Assembly (NCBI RefSeq): GCF_039982735.1
Contig: NZ_JBDWXV010000003.1
Span: forward strand, 372,001 to 436,000
Source of the DNA: Saccharospirillum sp039982735
GTDB taxonomy: Bacteria; Pseudomonadota; Gammaproteobacteria; Pseudomonadales; Natronospirillaceae
Length of the DNA stretch: 64,000 nt
Direction of reading: 5' to 3'
Made by a program: the position numbers and the translations under genes. The notes under the pieces are model-generated. The model worked only from the letters and a program-made list of their open reading frames with translations, was not told the DNA's origin and did no database searches. Shown here piece by piece: positions 9,157 through 20,262 of this stretch. Positions within the stretch are counted from its first letter, which is position 1. Every line of letters begins with the position of its first letter.

Positions 9157-9696
9157 TCAGGACAACACCCGCCCGCGCCATTCAAACGGCACAGCCCAGA
9201 GCTTTTGCTTCTCTTTCGGGTAGTTTTCCCACAATTGCGCGTAGGTCAGGCCAGAGCCCGGCATCCGGGTATCCGGGAGGATATCGGCCATGGGTTTCAG
9301 CACGAAGGCATTACGGGCGGTTTCCTGTCGCGGTAACTCTATGCCGTGGTGCTCTCCCACCAGGTCGCCATAGGTCAGCACATCGATATCCAGGGTTCGC
9401 GGGCCGAACTTGGGGCCGTTTCGATCGCGACCATTGTCGTCTTCGATCTGTTTGAGAATCGGCCCGATGTCATCCAGCCCCAGCGTCGTTGTTATCAACA
9501 CCACTGAATTCAGGAAATTGCTGCCATCGAAACCGACTGATTCGCTTTCATAGACCGGAGAACACAGCAACTCCCCGAACGCATCGCCAAGGGCATCGAG
9601 CGCATGAGTAATGTGCCGGTAACGGTTGATGTTGCTGCCGAGGCTCAGGGCAACTGGAACGGGCGAGGCGCTGCTTGGGCTTGAGGAGAGAGTCAC
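9157..9696 (-). CDS. folK: 6-hydroxymethyl-7,8-dihydropterin pyrophosphokinase (HPPK)
   Basis: 179 residues from a GTG start at 9696. It transfers pyrophosphate from ATP to 6-hydroxymethyl-dihydropterin in folate synthesis. Family signatures: ALSLGSNINRYRHI at the N-terminus, SPVYESESVGFDGSNFLN, and the nucleotide/Mg-binding stretch RNGPKFGPRTLDIDVLTYGD, which holds the invariant DxD pair. The GTG lies one base after the folB stop codon, so the genes are coupled. It is the last gene of the tsaD-folB-folK run. Confidence 0.94.
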   Translation of the reverse strand: MTLSSSPSSASPVPVALSLGSNINRYRHITHALDALGDAFGELLCSPVYESESVGFDGSNFLNSVVLITTTLGLDDIGPILKQIEDDNGRDRNGPKFGPRTLDIDVLTYGDLVGEHHGIELPRQETARNAFVLKPMADILPDTRMPGSGLTYAQLWENYPKEKQKLWAVPFEWRGRVLS

Positions 9697-9697
9697 G

Positions 9698-10081
9698 TTA
9701 AAAGGTCCGTCTGATATGAATGCCTACTCCGGCACAGTCTGCCACGGCACCGCGTTTATTGATGCGCACCTGGATGTCCCGGATGCCGGCGAATTCGTAA
9801 ATCAGAGTGCACAACTGCTCTGCAAAGGTCTCAATCAACTCAAAGGATTGCTCCGCAGCCCAGGCGCGGATGTGCTTGCTCAGGGCGTCGTAGTCTAGCG
9901 CTTTGGCCAGGTCGTCGCTGGTGCCAGCAGGCCGGCAATCGAACGCAAGCGTCAGGTCGAGCCAGAGCGTCTGGCGTATTGTGCGCTCCCAGTCATAGGC
10001 GCCAATCACCGTTTCAACCTGTAAGCCTTCCAGAAACACGGTGTCCGATACCGGGTTTGCAACCGTCTTATTCTCAGCCAT
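9698..10081 (-). CDS. folB: Dihydroneopterin aldolase
   Basis: 127 residues from ATG 10081. The domain begins at DTVFLEGLQVETVIGAYDWE, containing the conserved pterin-site loop, and ends with the FolB-type tail IQVRINKRGAVADCAGVGI. It converts 7,8-dihydroneopterin to 6-hydroxymethyl-dihydropterin and glycolaldehyde, giving the substrate of the next gene product, FolK. The start overlaps the end of tsaD by 8 nt (ATGGCTGA carries both signals). An earlier in-frame start at 10174 lies deep within tsaD and is rejected. Confidence 0.92.
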   Translation of the reverse strand: MAENKTVANPVSDTVFLEGLQVETVIGAYDWERTIRQTLWLDLTLAFDCRPAGTSDDLAKALDYDALSKHIRAWAAEQSFELIETFAEQLCTLIYEFAGIRDIQVRINKRGAVADCAGVGIHIRRTF

Positions 10082-11105
10082 GCACAGCCTCCAGCTCATC
10101 CAGTGACCAGCGCGCCCGGATATCCAATGCCAGCGGGCTTGTTTCTCCTGCTTTGAGCCGCTGCCAGCCCGCATAAGCGATCATGGCGCCGTTATCGGTA
10201 CAAAACTCAAGGCGTGGGTAGTAAAGCTTGCACCGGCGTTCGGTCGCCATGGCTTCCAGCTTTTCACGCAGACGCCGGTTGGCGCTGACGCCCCCGGCGA
10301 TAACCAGTGACCGGTGACCGGTCTCTTTCAAAGCACGGCGGCATTTTATGGACAGCGTATCAACCACGGCCTCCTGAAAGCCGGCGGCTATATCGGCCAT
10401 AATCTGGGGTGGCACGGCTTCTTCAACCGCATGGGTCGCGACAGTGTTGCGCACCGCCGTTTTCAGACCCGAAAAGCTGAAATCCATTCCCGGGCGGTCG
10501 ACCATGGGGCGCGGAAACTCGAATACACCGGCCGTGCCACTGTCTGCCAGTTTGCTGAGTAACGGTCCGCCCGGGTATGGCAGGCCCATCATCTTGGCCG
10601 TCTTGTCGAAAGCTTCGCCGGCGGCATCGTCCAGGGTTTCGCCCAGAATGCGGTATTCGCCCACACCCCGCACATCCACCAGCAAGGTATGGCCGCCGCT
10701 GACCAGCAGGGCGACAAACGGAAACGGCGGTGCGTTGGGTTCGAGCATCGGCGCCAGCAAATGCCCTTCCATGTGGTGCACACCCAATGCGGGCACCTCC
10801 CAGGTCCATGCCAGCGAACGCGCGAGGGCGGCGCCAACCATTAAGGCGCCAACCAGGCCAGGCCCAGAGGTATAGGCAACGCCGTCAACAGCACCCAAAG
10901 GCAATCCTGCCTGATCAAAGGTATGCCGAATCAGCGGCACCAGCTTGCGAATATGATCCCGCGAGGCCAGTTCAGGCACCACACCGCCAAATTCAGCGTG
11001 CATTTTCACCTGGCTGAACAGTGTATGAGCCAACAAACCCTGTTCAGAATCGTACAGGGCGACGCCGGTCTCATCGCAAGAGGTTTCAATTCCCAGAACG
11101 CGCAT
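10074..11105 (-). CDS. tsaD: tRNA N6-adenosine threonylcarbamoyltransferase
   Basis: 343 residues, the usual length. Family marks are MRVLGIETSCDETGVALYD, the metal-binding histidines in VHHMEGHLLAP, VSGGHTLLVDV, the GEAFDKTAKMMGLPYPGG loop and the late motif NGAMIAYAGW. With TsaB, TsaE and TsaC it makes t6A37 on ANN-decoding tRNAs. It is divergent from rpsU, the same order as in many gammaproteobacteria, and leads a run into folB and folK. The plsY gene often found between tsaD and folB is absent here. Confidence 0.97.
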   Translation of the reverse strand: MRVLGIETSCDETGVALYDSEQGLLAHTLFSQVKMHAEFGGVVPELASRDHIRKLVPLIRHTFDQAGLPLGAVDGVAYTSGPGLVGALMVGAALARSLAWTWEVPALGVHHMEGHLLAPMLEPNAPPFPFVALLVSGGHTLLVDVRGVGEYRILGETLDDAAGEAFDKTAKMMGLPYPGGPLLSKLADSGTAGVFEFPRPMVDRPGMDFSFSGLKTAVRNTVATHAVEEAVPPQIMADIAAGFQEAVVDTLSIKCRRALKETGHRSLVIAGGVSANRRLREKLEAMATERRCKLYYPRLEFCTDNGAMIAYAGWQRLKAGETSPLALDIRARWSLDELEAVHG

Positions 11106-11237
11106 TCAGACTCCCGAAGGGCAAAACCGGCCCGCAGGCTGCAGCGTAACCGGTCCGGAGGTGGTAGAAGAGGCGAGAGTTTAAAGAAAGCCGTGCCATA
11201 AAGGAAATCACCCGGACAGCTTCGGGCCAACCAGGGC

Positions 11238-11266
11238 TTTACAGCAACGACCGCAGGCCGTAAAAT
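11238..11266 (+). promoter_or_regulatory. Sigma-70 promoter of rpsU
   Basis: TTTACA (11238-11243), a 17-nt spacer and TAAAAT (11261-11266) form a strong sigma-70 promoter about 78 bp upstream of rpsU. It is the likely main promoter of the macromolecular synthesis locus. Confidence 0.75.
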
Positions 11267-11343
11267 CACGCGCCTCGAATTTGGGGGTTCTGCGACCGGA
11301 ACCCGCTGCGAGATGTCAAACCCACACTGAAAAGGTCTTTTTA

Positions 11344-11559
11344 ATGCCAGCAGTTAAAGTAAGAGAAAACGAGCCGTTCGACGTCGCTCTGCGCCGTTTC
11401 AAGCGTTCCTGTGAAAAAGCCGGTGTCTTGTCTGAAGTGCGTCGTCGTGAGCACTACGAAAAGCCGACCTGGGTTCGCAAGCGTAAAGCTGCCGCCGCGG
11501 TTAAGCGTCACGCCAAGAAACTGCAGCGTGAAAACAAGCGTCTGGTACGGTTGTACTAA
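11344..11559 (+). CDS. rpsU: 30S ribosomal protein S21
   Basis: 71 residues, the normal S21 length, starting MPAVKVRENEPFDVALRRFK and ending with the basic tail KLQRENKRLVRLY. S21 binds the 3' end region of 16S rRNA in the small subunit and helps translation initiation. ATG 11344 is used; an upstream in-frame ATG at 11281 would add a non-homologous extension. It is the first gene of rpsU-yqeY-dnaG-rpoD. No clear terminator follows, only a weak GCAAAT / ATTTGC hairpin, so read-through into yqeY is likely. Confidence 0.97.
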   Translation: MPAVKVRENEPFDVALRRFKRSCEKAGVLSEVRRREHYEKPTWVRKRKAAAAVKRHAKKLQRENKRLVRLY

Positions 11560-11660
11560 GATTTCTGCACAAGGTTAACGAGCAAATAACACAATTTGCC
11601 CGTTCTGATGTTGCTGAAAATCGCTATAGAAGTATCGCTTTAAAAGTGGGTTGACCTGAC

Positions 11661-12107
11661 ATGTCTGAGCTCAAGCAACAGATCACCGAAGCCATGAAAG
11701 ACGCCATGCGTGCCAGAGACAAGGTACGGCTGGGCACGGTGCGGCTGATTCTGTCTGAGCTCAAACGCGTAGAGGTTGACGAGCGAGTAGACGTCGATGA
11801 CGCCCGGGTTTTGGCGATCCTCGATAAGATGAACAAACAACGTCGTGATTCCATTGCGCAGTACGAGACTGCCGGACGCGATGATCTGGCCGCAATCGAG
11901 CGAGAAGAAATGGAGGTGATTGCCACGTTTCTCCCGGCGGCGCTCTCGGAAGATGAAATTAATGCCCTTATTGATACCGCCATCGCCGATACCGGCGCTG
12001 AGGGTATGCAAGACATGGGCAAGGTAATGGGGGTTTTGAAACCTCAATTACAGGGCCGCGCCGATATGGCCGCGGTGAGCAAACTGATCAAGGCCCGACT
12101 GGGCTGA
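11661..12107 (+). CDS. yqeY: GatB/YqeY domain protein
   Basis: 148 residues starting MSELKQQITEAMKDAMRARD, with the YqeY hallmarks LGTVRLILSELK, DARVLAILDKMNKQRRDSI, EREEMEVIATFLP and the closing helical domain DMGKVMGVLKPQLQGRADM. The fold is shared with the tRNA-binding tail of GatB amidotransferase subunits. A role in tRNA-dependent amidation or aminoacylation is suspected but not established. Its place between rpsU and dnaG is common in Pseudomonas-like genomes. Confidence 0.93.
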   Translation: MSELKQQITEAMKDAMRARDKVRLGTVRLILSELKRVEVDERVDVDDARVLAILDKMNKQRRDSIAQYETAGRDDLAAIEREEMEVIATFLPAALSEDEINALIDTAIADTGAEGMQDMGKVMGVLKPQLQGRADMAAVSKLIKARLG

Positions 12108-12323
12108 TCCCGGGGTTTCCCGACCCTGATTGGCGTTAACTGACCAAGCCAGGTCCCTGTTGAACCGGGCCTGATAGCCGTCAGACAGCAAAAACGACCG
12201 AAACAGACGGTTGTAACGCTACGCCAAGGCAGAACCGACACCGGCTCCGCCACACTTACGCTCGACCGGCAATGCCCGTTGTGAAGGTTCAATACGCCGC
12301 GCATTCATCCCTTTGAGGAACCT

Positions 12324-14270
12324 ATGGCTGGCCTGATACCCAACGATTTCATCGATGACCTGCTCGAACGCACCGACATCGTCGAGATCATCGGTCATCG
12401 TGTGCCGCTGAAGAAGAAAGGCAAGGACCACTGGGCCTGCTGCCCCTTCCATAACGAAAAATCACCCTCTTTCTCGGTTAACCCGGTAAAACAGTTTTAT
12501 TACTGTTTTGGCTGTGGTGCCTCTGGCACGGCGCTGCGCTTTTTGCAGGAATACGAACGCCTCAGCTTTCCCGAAGCCGTTGAAGAACTGGCGCGCGCCG
12601 CTGGCGTCGAGGTGCCTCGCGAAGAACAGAACGCGGCTCAGCAAGCCCAGCAACGCAAACGCCGCACGCTCTACGATTTGATGGGCAGCAGCGCCGACTA
12701 TTTCGCGCATCAGCTGTTCAATCATCCGGAAGCAAGTATCGCCCAGCAATACGTTCTTGGGCGAGGCCTGAGCGAGGAGGTCATTCAGCGCTACCAGATT
12801 GGCTACGCGCCGCCCGGCTGGCAAAACCTGATGCAGCATTTTGCCGGCACCGAACAAAGTGCCGAACAGCTGTTCGCCACCGGCATGATGGTGCGTAACG
12901 ACAAGGGCCGCGAATACGACCGCTTCCGTCAGCGACTGATGTTCCCGATCCGCGATATTCGCGGCCGCACCATTGCCTTCGGTGGCCGGGTACTAACGCC
13001 GGATGACAAACCCAAATACCTGAACAGCCCGGAAACGCCCATCTTCCACAAGGGCAACGAGCTCTATGGCCTCTATGAAGCCCGCCAGGCGCTGCGTAAC
13101 TTCGACAACATTATTATCGTCGAAGGCTACATGGACGTGGTCGCCCTGGCTCAGTTTGGGGTTAAAAACGCCGTCGCGACCCTGGGTACGGCAACCAGCT
13201 CGACCCACATTCAACGGCTGTTCAAGCTGACCCCGGAAATTATTTTCTGTTTCGACGGCGACGAAGCCGGGCGCCGGGCCGCATTGCGCGCTCTGGAAAA
13301 CGCCCTGCCGGAAGTGCGGGACGGCCAGCAAGCCAAGTTCCTGTTTCTGCCTGAAGGCGAAGACCCGGATACCCTGGTGCGCAATGAAGGCTTTGAAGGC
13401 TTTCAACGACGCGTAAAGCAATCACAAAGCCTGGCCGATTTTCTGTTCCAGCACCTGCAAACCCAGACCGACATGACCACCCTGGAAGGCAAGGCCCGTC
13501 TGGCCAGCCTGGCACGCGGCTGGATAGAACCGATGCCAGAGGGCATTTTGCGGCAATTGCTGATGCAGCAGCTGTCGAACCTGGTTGGTCTGTCGGTTGA
13601 GCAGATTCTGACAACTCATGCCCCGGTAAAACCGGTGATTCCAGAACCGGTAAAACCCCGCTCCGAGCCAGCAGAGCAAAGCCCTGATCTGGCGATGCCG
13701 GATGACTGGATGCCCAGTTATGACGGGCCAATGGGCGATTATGACTCCGAGTATGGCTCTGGTGACTACTCTGGTGGCCAAGCAGGCTCCAGCCGAAACA
13801 AACCGGCCAGCCGGGCCAATCTGGGCGTTCAGTTCAGTCTGGTGCATCGCTGCCTGGCCTGGCTGATTCGCCACCCGCATCTGGCCAACGAACTGAACCT
13901 GGAGCAATTGGAGCATCTGCCCGAACAGGAAGGCAAGGCGCTGCTCAGCCGCGTGGTACGCCTGCTGCAGGAAGCGCCCAGGGCCGATATCTATCACGCC
14001 TTCGACTACCTGTGTCAGCACGGCTTGCGCGACACGCTGGCGCCCATTGCGGCATCCGACTATCTTTGGCTGGAGGAACACACATCCGACACCGACCCGA
14101 TGACATTAGCCCGCGCAGAGCTTGAAAAACTGGTAACCGCCCTAACCAAGAGGGCACCTGATGCCGAGTATGAAACACTCAAGCGGCGCATCATCATCGA
14201 AAGAGACCCTTCCATCACCCCGGAAGACAAGCGGCGCTTTTTAGAGCTGCAGAAGAAACGCAAACTGTGA
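12324..14270 (+). CDS. dnaG: DNA primase
   Basis: 648 residues. The N-terminal CHC2-type zinc ribbon has CCPFHNEKSPSF and YYCFGCGASG near residues 39-65. The catalytic TOPRIM domain shows IIIVEGYMDVVAL and FCFDGDEAGRRAA (acidic metal ligands, about residues 265-320). A low-complexity linker around residues 470-500 leads to the C-terminal DnaB-binding domain (LVHRCLAWLIRHPHLA onward). It synthesises RNA primers at the replication fork. AGGAACCT lies 8 nt before ATG 12324. The length is slightly above E. coli DnaG (581) because of the linker. Confidence 0.97.
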   Translation: MAGLIPNDFIDDLLERTDIVEIIGHRVPLKKKGKDHWACCPFHNEKSPSFSVNPVKQFYYCFGCGASGTALRFLQEYERLSFPEAVEELARAAGVEVPREEQNAAQQAQQRKRRTLYDLMGSSADYFAHQLFNHPEASIAQQYVLGRGLSEEVIQRYQIGYAPPGWQNLMQHFAGTEQSAEQLFATGMMVRNDKGREYDRFRQRLMFPIRDIRGRTIAFGGRVLTPDDKPKYLNSPETPIFHKGNELYGLYEARQALRNFDNIIIVEGYMDVVALAQFGVKNAVATLGTATSSTHIQRLFKLTPEIIFCFDGDEAGRRAALRALENALPEVRDGQQAKFLFLPEGEDPDTLVRNEGFEGFQRRVKQSQSLADFLFQHLQTQTDMTTLEGKARLASLARGWIEPMPEGILRQLLMQQLSNLVGLSVEQILTTHAPVKPVIPEPVKPRSEPAEQSPDLAMPDDWMPSYDGPMGDYDSEYGSGDYSGGQAGSSRNKPASRANLGVQFSLVHRCLAWLIRHPHLANELNLEQLEHLPEQEGKALLSRVVRLLQEAPRADIYHAFDYLCQHGLRDTLAPIAASDYLWLEEHTSDTDPMTLARAELEKLVTALTKRAPDAEYETLKRRIIIERDPSITPEDKRRFLELQKKRKL

Positions 14271-14410
14271 CAGGGCAAATCTGTGACCAGAAACTGACTT
14301 CGGCCAGGGTCTACAGCCCATTGTCCTGCTGGCGCTCCCTGGTGGGCGTACGAACCCGACCTGACTCAGGTCTTTCAATGCAGCCAATGACAGGCCGCAT
14401 TGATCAAAAA

Positions 14411-14439
14411 TTGGCTAACCCTTTGATTTACGGTAAACT
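14411..14439 (+). promoter_or_regulatory. Internal promoter for rpoD
   Basis: TTGGCT (14411-14416), a 17-nt spacer and TAAACT (14434-14439) lie about 50 bp upstream of rpoD. They give it transcription independent of rpsU-dnaG. The -10 region sits inside a near-palindrome CCCTTTGATTTA / TAAACTAAAGGG (14419-14445, two mismatched pairs) of unknown meaning. Confidence 0.6.
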
Positions 14440-14489
14440 AAAGGGCTATTTGCCTTCGCATGATCCACTACTGAACTTACAGGGTTTCT

Positions 14490-16337
<1,848 letters not shown>

Positions 16338-16354
16338 TCGACCACGTTCGACTG

Positions 16355-16382
16355 AAAAACCGCGCCCCGGCGCGGTTTTTTT
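16355..16382 (+). terminator. Rho-independent terminator of rpoD
   Basis: A GC-rich stem AACCGCGCC / GGCGCGGTT (16358-16377) is followed by seven T. It lies about 20 nt after the rpoD stop codon. Confidence 0.9.
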
Positions 16383-16441
16383 ATGGCACCAACCGTGTAA
16401 CCAGGTTTAGGAGTTCGGTTTTACTATTTTGCCAATCGTCC

Positions 16442-16554
16442 GTGTCAGGCACCGGGTGTGCCTCTACGGGGTCGGCGTAAACCCATCTATGGGGCCTAGA
16501 CCGCAACATCCATGTTGCGGACTCCCCCGGAGAGGCACACCCGGTACCTGACAC
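16442..16554. repeat. Palindromic intergenic element C
   Basis: 113 bp with 24-bp terminal inverted repeats (16442-16465 against 16531-16554, one mismatch). Inside are a perfect CCGCAACAT-CC-ATGTTGCGG hairpin (16501-16520) and the core GTAAACCCATCTATGGGGCC (16477-16496). With the rpoD terminator it explains most of the 338-bp gap 16338-16675. The remaining 120 bp before dctB show no further signal I can support. Confidence 0.8.
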
Positions 16555-16675
16555 TCTGTTGGGTACAAACCCCAATACTTGGTCATACCCACTGGCCAAC
16601 GCAATTACCGACAGGTTCGCGCCATTCAGCCATTGCGGTACACTTGGGCTTCAGGCACAACAACGATAAAACCCC

Positions 16676-18880
16676 ATGCCGCTTACTGCATCCCTTCAGG
16701 CGTTACGAAAACGCAGCCAACCTAGTCGCTGGGTTAAGTCGCTGCCATTCTGGCTGATTGTCGGGCTGGGATTGGTTCTGGTGGTGCTGGTATTGGCTCA
16801 GCGTAGCCTAATGCAATTGGACATTGCCCAGGCTTCAGAACGCGCGCAGCAGCGGCTCGGCGCCTTTGAGACCTCGTTGTCGGCGTCTATCGACCGGCAT
16901 TTGTACCTGCCCCATATTCTGGCGAACGACCCGCGTATTGTTAATGCACTGGCACAACGGGACCCGCAGCAACCGGCCATCGAGAATTCAACACAAACCT
17001 CTATTTTACTGCGCACCATCAAGCGCCAGGCCGGCGCCGATGAGATCTTTCTGATGGACCCCGATGGGATGACTCAGTGGTCCAGCAATTTCGAGACTGA
17101 ATTCAGCTTTGTGGGCTCCAACTATGCCTTCAGACCCTATTTTCGCGATGCGATTAACGGCAAACCAGGCTTCTATTTCGCGGTAGGCGCTACCTCGGGC
17201 ATTCCGGGTCTGTTTTTATCGGCTCCGGTGCGAGCCAGCGACGATTCGATCCTGGGCGTCATCGTGGTCAAGATCAATCTGCAACCTCTGGAACAGAGCT
17301 GGCAGGCCTCCGGCGACAGTGTCTGGGTGACCGATCAGGAAGGCATCATTTTTCTGTCGTCGGCGCCGCGCTGGCATTACTTCGCCACCCGCCCGCTGAG
17401 CGAGGTCCATCAGGATCAGCTCGCCCGTACCCGGCAATTCGGGCAAGACCCGGTGAAACAATTGCAACCGGTTACGGAATGGCAGTCGGAGCGCTGGTCT
17501 ACGTTTGATCTTGGAAACGATGGAACCCAGCTGGTTTTTGCCTCAAATATCGATGATTACCCCTGGCAAATGCACCTGCGTGAGCCCCTGGCCGAGGCTC
17601 AGGCCCGGGTTCGTGCCCGCCAAAGCCTGGTGCTGATCGGCTACGCTACTCTGGCCGGTGCCCTGCTCTATTACCGCGAGCGTCGGCGTCGCACTGAGGC
17701 CCAGCGCGCCATAAGCCGGCTGACGGCCGAGCGCGAGCACCATCAGCGCGCCATTATTCAGAATACCGAAGCCGGACTGCTGAATCTGGACGATCAGTTC
17801 CGTCCTTTGTTCATCAATGAGCAAGCTCGCCGACTGTTCGCTTTGTCGGAAAACGATTTGAATCACCGGCCAGGCCAGTTATTGACACCCTGGCAACCCG
17901 GTCAATTCGGTCAGGCAACCGTACGCGCTGAGGGCCTGCGTACCGACGGCAGCCGCTTTCCAGTACTCTACACCCTGAACCCGATTCGGGTAGGTTCGGC
18001 GCGGGAATACATCGTCACGGTACAAGACATCACGGAGCTGACGGCCACGCAGCAAGCCCTGGAAGAAGCCAACATGGCGCTGGAGCAGCGCGTGGAAGAA
18101 CGCACTCGGGATTTGCAACAGGCTCAGGCAGCGCTCGCCCAGAACCAGAAGTTGGCGGCCCTGGGTCGTATGTCATCCGCCATTGCCCACGAACTGAACC
18201 AACCCATCACGGCGCTGTCGAACTACGCCGCCAGCAGCCATCTATTGCTGCAACGCGGCAAACTCGAGGCTGTTGGCACCAACCTCGGCAAAATTGAAGA
18301 CCTGGTCACCCGGTTATCGAATCTGTCGCGCCAGTTACGCATCTTCTCCGGCAAGCGCAACACCGGGGCTACACCGGTCACCCTGGAAGGGCCGATACGC
18401 TACGCGCTGGAACTGCTGAGGCCGCGACTGTTAGCCGCCGACATTGACTGCCAGCTCTCGATACAGTCTGATCGTCTGGTACAGGCCAATACCATGATGC
18501 TGGAGCAGATTGTGGTGAACCTGATCAGCAACGCGATCGACGCACTGGCTGAGGCCAGGCAACGACGCATTGTCATTACTCTGGAGCATGCCGCCCTGGC
18601 TTCACCGCTATCTGGTGACGAAACGCCGCTCACGCTGTCAATTCGCGATACCGGCCCCGGTATCCCTGCCGACAAGCTGGTGCATATCTTTGAACCTTTC
18701 TACACCACCAAAGCCGTTGGCGATGGCATGGGGCTTGGCCTCGCGATCAGTTACAATCTGGCGAGCGATCTGGGTGCGGAGCTGACGGTCGACAGTCAGC
18801 AAGGGCACGGTACCGTCTTCCATCTTAGCTTTGCGCACTCCATTAGCCCCGCAGTATTGCAATCCGAGGCAACCAAATGA
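16676..18880 (+). CDS. dctB: Sensor histidine kinase, DctB type
   Basis: 734 residues. A first membrane segment at about residues 24-42 (FWLIVGLGLVLVVLVLAQ) is followed by a periplasmic Cache sensor (LPHILANDPRIVNAL, DEIFLMDPDGMTQWSS, YAFRPYFRDAINGKPGFYF), the DctB-type ligand domain for C4-dicarboxylates. A second membrane segment (LIGYATLAGALLYY) lies near residue 320. A cytosolic PAS domain (about 350-470) and a coiled coil lead to the phospho-acceptor H505 in AIAHELNQPITALS, and the ATPase domain carries DTGPGIP and GMGLGLAIS. The PAS domain makes it longer than rhizobial DctB (about 620). It overlaps dctD by 4 nt. No dctA or TRAP genes are nearby, so the real ligand is unproven. Confidence 0.87.
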   Translation: MPLTASLQALRKRSQPSRWVKSLPFWLIVGLGLVLVVLVLAQRSLMQLDIAQASERAQQRLGAFETSLSASIDRHLYLPHILANDPRIVNALAQRDPQQPAIENSTQTSILLRTIKRQAGADEIFLMDPDGMTQWSSNFETEFSFVGSNYAFRPYFRDAINGKPGFYFAVGATSGIPGLFLSAPVRASDDSILGVIVVKINLQPLEQSWQASGDSVWVTDQEGIIFLSSAPRWHYFATRPLSEVHQDQLARTRQFGQDPVKQLQPVTEWQSERWSTFDLGNDGTQLVFASNIDDYPWQMHLREPLAEAQARVRARQSLVLIGYATLAGALLYYRERRRRTEAQRAISRLTAEREHHQRAIIQNTEAGLLNLDDQFRPLFINEQARRLFALSENDLNHRPGQLLTPWQPGQFGQATVRAEGLRTDGSRFPVLYTLNPIRVGSAREYIVTVQDITELTATQQALEEANMALEQRVEERTRDLQQAQAALAQNQKLAALGRMSSAIAHELNQPITALSNYAASSHLLLQRGKLEAVGTNLGKIEDLVTRLSNLSRQLRIFSGKRNTGATPVTLEGPIRYALELLRPRLLAADIDCQLSIQSDRLVQANTMMLEQIVVNLISNAIDALAEARQRRIVITLEHAALASPLSGDETPLTLSIRDTGPGIPADKLVHIFEPFYTTKAVGDGMGLGLAISYNLASDLGAELTVDSQQGHGTVFHLSFAHSISPAVLQSEATK

Positions 18881-20241
18881 TTTCCGACACTACGGCCGTC
18901 ATCATCGACGATGACCCTGAGGTTCTTGCCTCACTGGAACAATGGCTGGATCTGGCTGACGTGCAGGTTCATACCTTTGCCAGTGCCGATGCTGCGCTGC
19001 CGCTGCTGACTCCCGATTTCGGCGGAGTCGTGGTCAGCGACATCCGTATGCCGGGCATGGACGGCATGAGCCTGCTCAAGGCAGTCGATCCGTCGATCCC
19101 GGTGATACTGATTACCGGCCATGGTGGCATCGCCCAGGCGGTGGAAGCGATGAAACTCGGTGCCTTCGACTTTATTGAAAAACCCTACAAGCCAGACCGG
19201 TTGATCGACATGATTCAGCGGGCCAGCGAGCAACGCCGGGTGCACCTGGCGACCCAGCCCCATCATACCCAGGCCGACAACGACGAACTGGCCGACACCA
19301 TCATTGGTGATTCCGACCCGATACGCACCCTGCGTCAGCACATTCAGGCGCTGGCCCGGGTCAACGCCGATGTGATCATCTCCGGCGAAACCGGCACAGG
19401 CAAAGAACTGGTCGCGCGCAGCCTGCACCGGCTCAGCATTCGCCAGCAAGCACCCTTCGTCGCCATCAACGTGGCGGCCATTCCCGAGAACCTGCTCGAA
19501 AGTGAACTCTTTGGCCACGAAGCCGGCGCCTTCACCGGTGCCCAGAAACAGCGCAAGGGCATATTCGAAGCTGCCCATAAGGGCACGCTGTTTCTCGATG
19601 AAATTGAAAGCATGCCGATGGCGTTCCAGATCAAGCTGTTGCGCGTACTGCAGGAACGCGAAGTCGTGCGCGTTGGCTCACACACACCGATTCCCTTCAA
19701 TGTGCGCATCCTCAGTGCCACCAAGGAAGACCTGCGCCAGGCGGCCAACGAAGGCCGCTTTCGAGAAGACCTGTATTACCGGCTGATGGTCGCCGAGATA
19801 CAACTGCCCCCCTTGCGCGAGCGCCCGCGCGACATTCCCGTGTTGTTCAGCCACTTCATGCAAGACGCCAGCGAACAGAACCAGATACCCGTGCCGGAAC
19901 TCAGCTACGACGACCTGGTCGCCCTGGAACTGCACGACTGGCCCGGCAATGTGCGCGAACTGAGGCACACGGCCGAACGCTACCTGCTGACGCGCAGCTT
20001 TAATCAGGTATCGGTATCCGAGCTGCTGCAATTGGGCTCCAGTAACCGGGGCAATGCGCACAGCGGCGAAGGGTCCCTCTCGGCCCGGCTCGAACAGGTC
20101 GAAAAAGCGCTGATCAGCGCCGAACTGAGCCACCACCAGGGAAACATCAAGGCAGTGATGGAGGTTCTCGACCTGCCGCGCCGCACCCTGAACCAGAAAA
20201 TGCAGAAATACGGGCTCAAACGCGAAGCCTTCACCCACTGA
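18877..20241 (+). CDS. dctD: Sigma-54-dependent response regulator, DctD type
   Basis: 454 residues. The receiver domain has the acidic pair IIDDDPEV, phospho-acceptor D55 in VVSDIRMPGMDGM and the conserved lysine in FIEKPYKP. The AAA+ domain has Walker A GETGTGKELVARS, the sigma-54-contacting loop GAFTGA, Walker B GTLFLDEIESMP and arginine-finger region RFREDLYYRL. A Fis-type HTH closes the protein (NIKAVMEVLDLPRRTLNQKM). It activates RpoN-dependent promoters after phosphorylation by the upstream kinase. The target genes are not in this window. Confidence 0.9.
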   Translation: MISDTTAVIIDDDPEVLASLEQWLDLADVQVHTFASADAALPLLTPDFGGVVVSDIRMPGMDGMSLLKAVDPSIPVILITGHGGIAQAVEAMKLGAFDFIEKPYKPDRLIDMIQRASEQRRVHLATQPHHTQADNDELADTIIGDSDPIRTLRQHIQALARVNADVIISGETGTGKELVARSLHRLSIRQQAPFVAINVAAIPENLLESELFGHEAGAFTGAQKQRKGIFEAAHKGTLFLDEIESMPMAFQIKLLRVLQEREVVRVGSHTPIPFNVRILSATKEDLRQAANEGRFREDLYYRLMVAEIQLPPLRERPRDIPVLFSHFMQDASEQNQIPVPELSYDDLVALELHDWPGNVRELRHTAERYLLTRSFNQVSVSELLQLGSSNRGNAHSGEGSLSARLEQVEKALISAELSHHQGNIKAVMEVLDLPRRTLNQKMQKYGLKREAFTH

Positions 20242-20262
20242 ATTTAACAAAGCCGACTCGAT

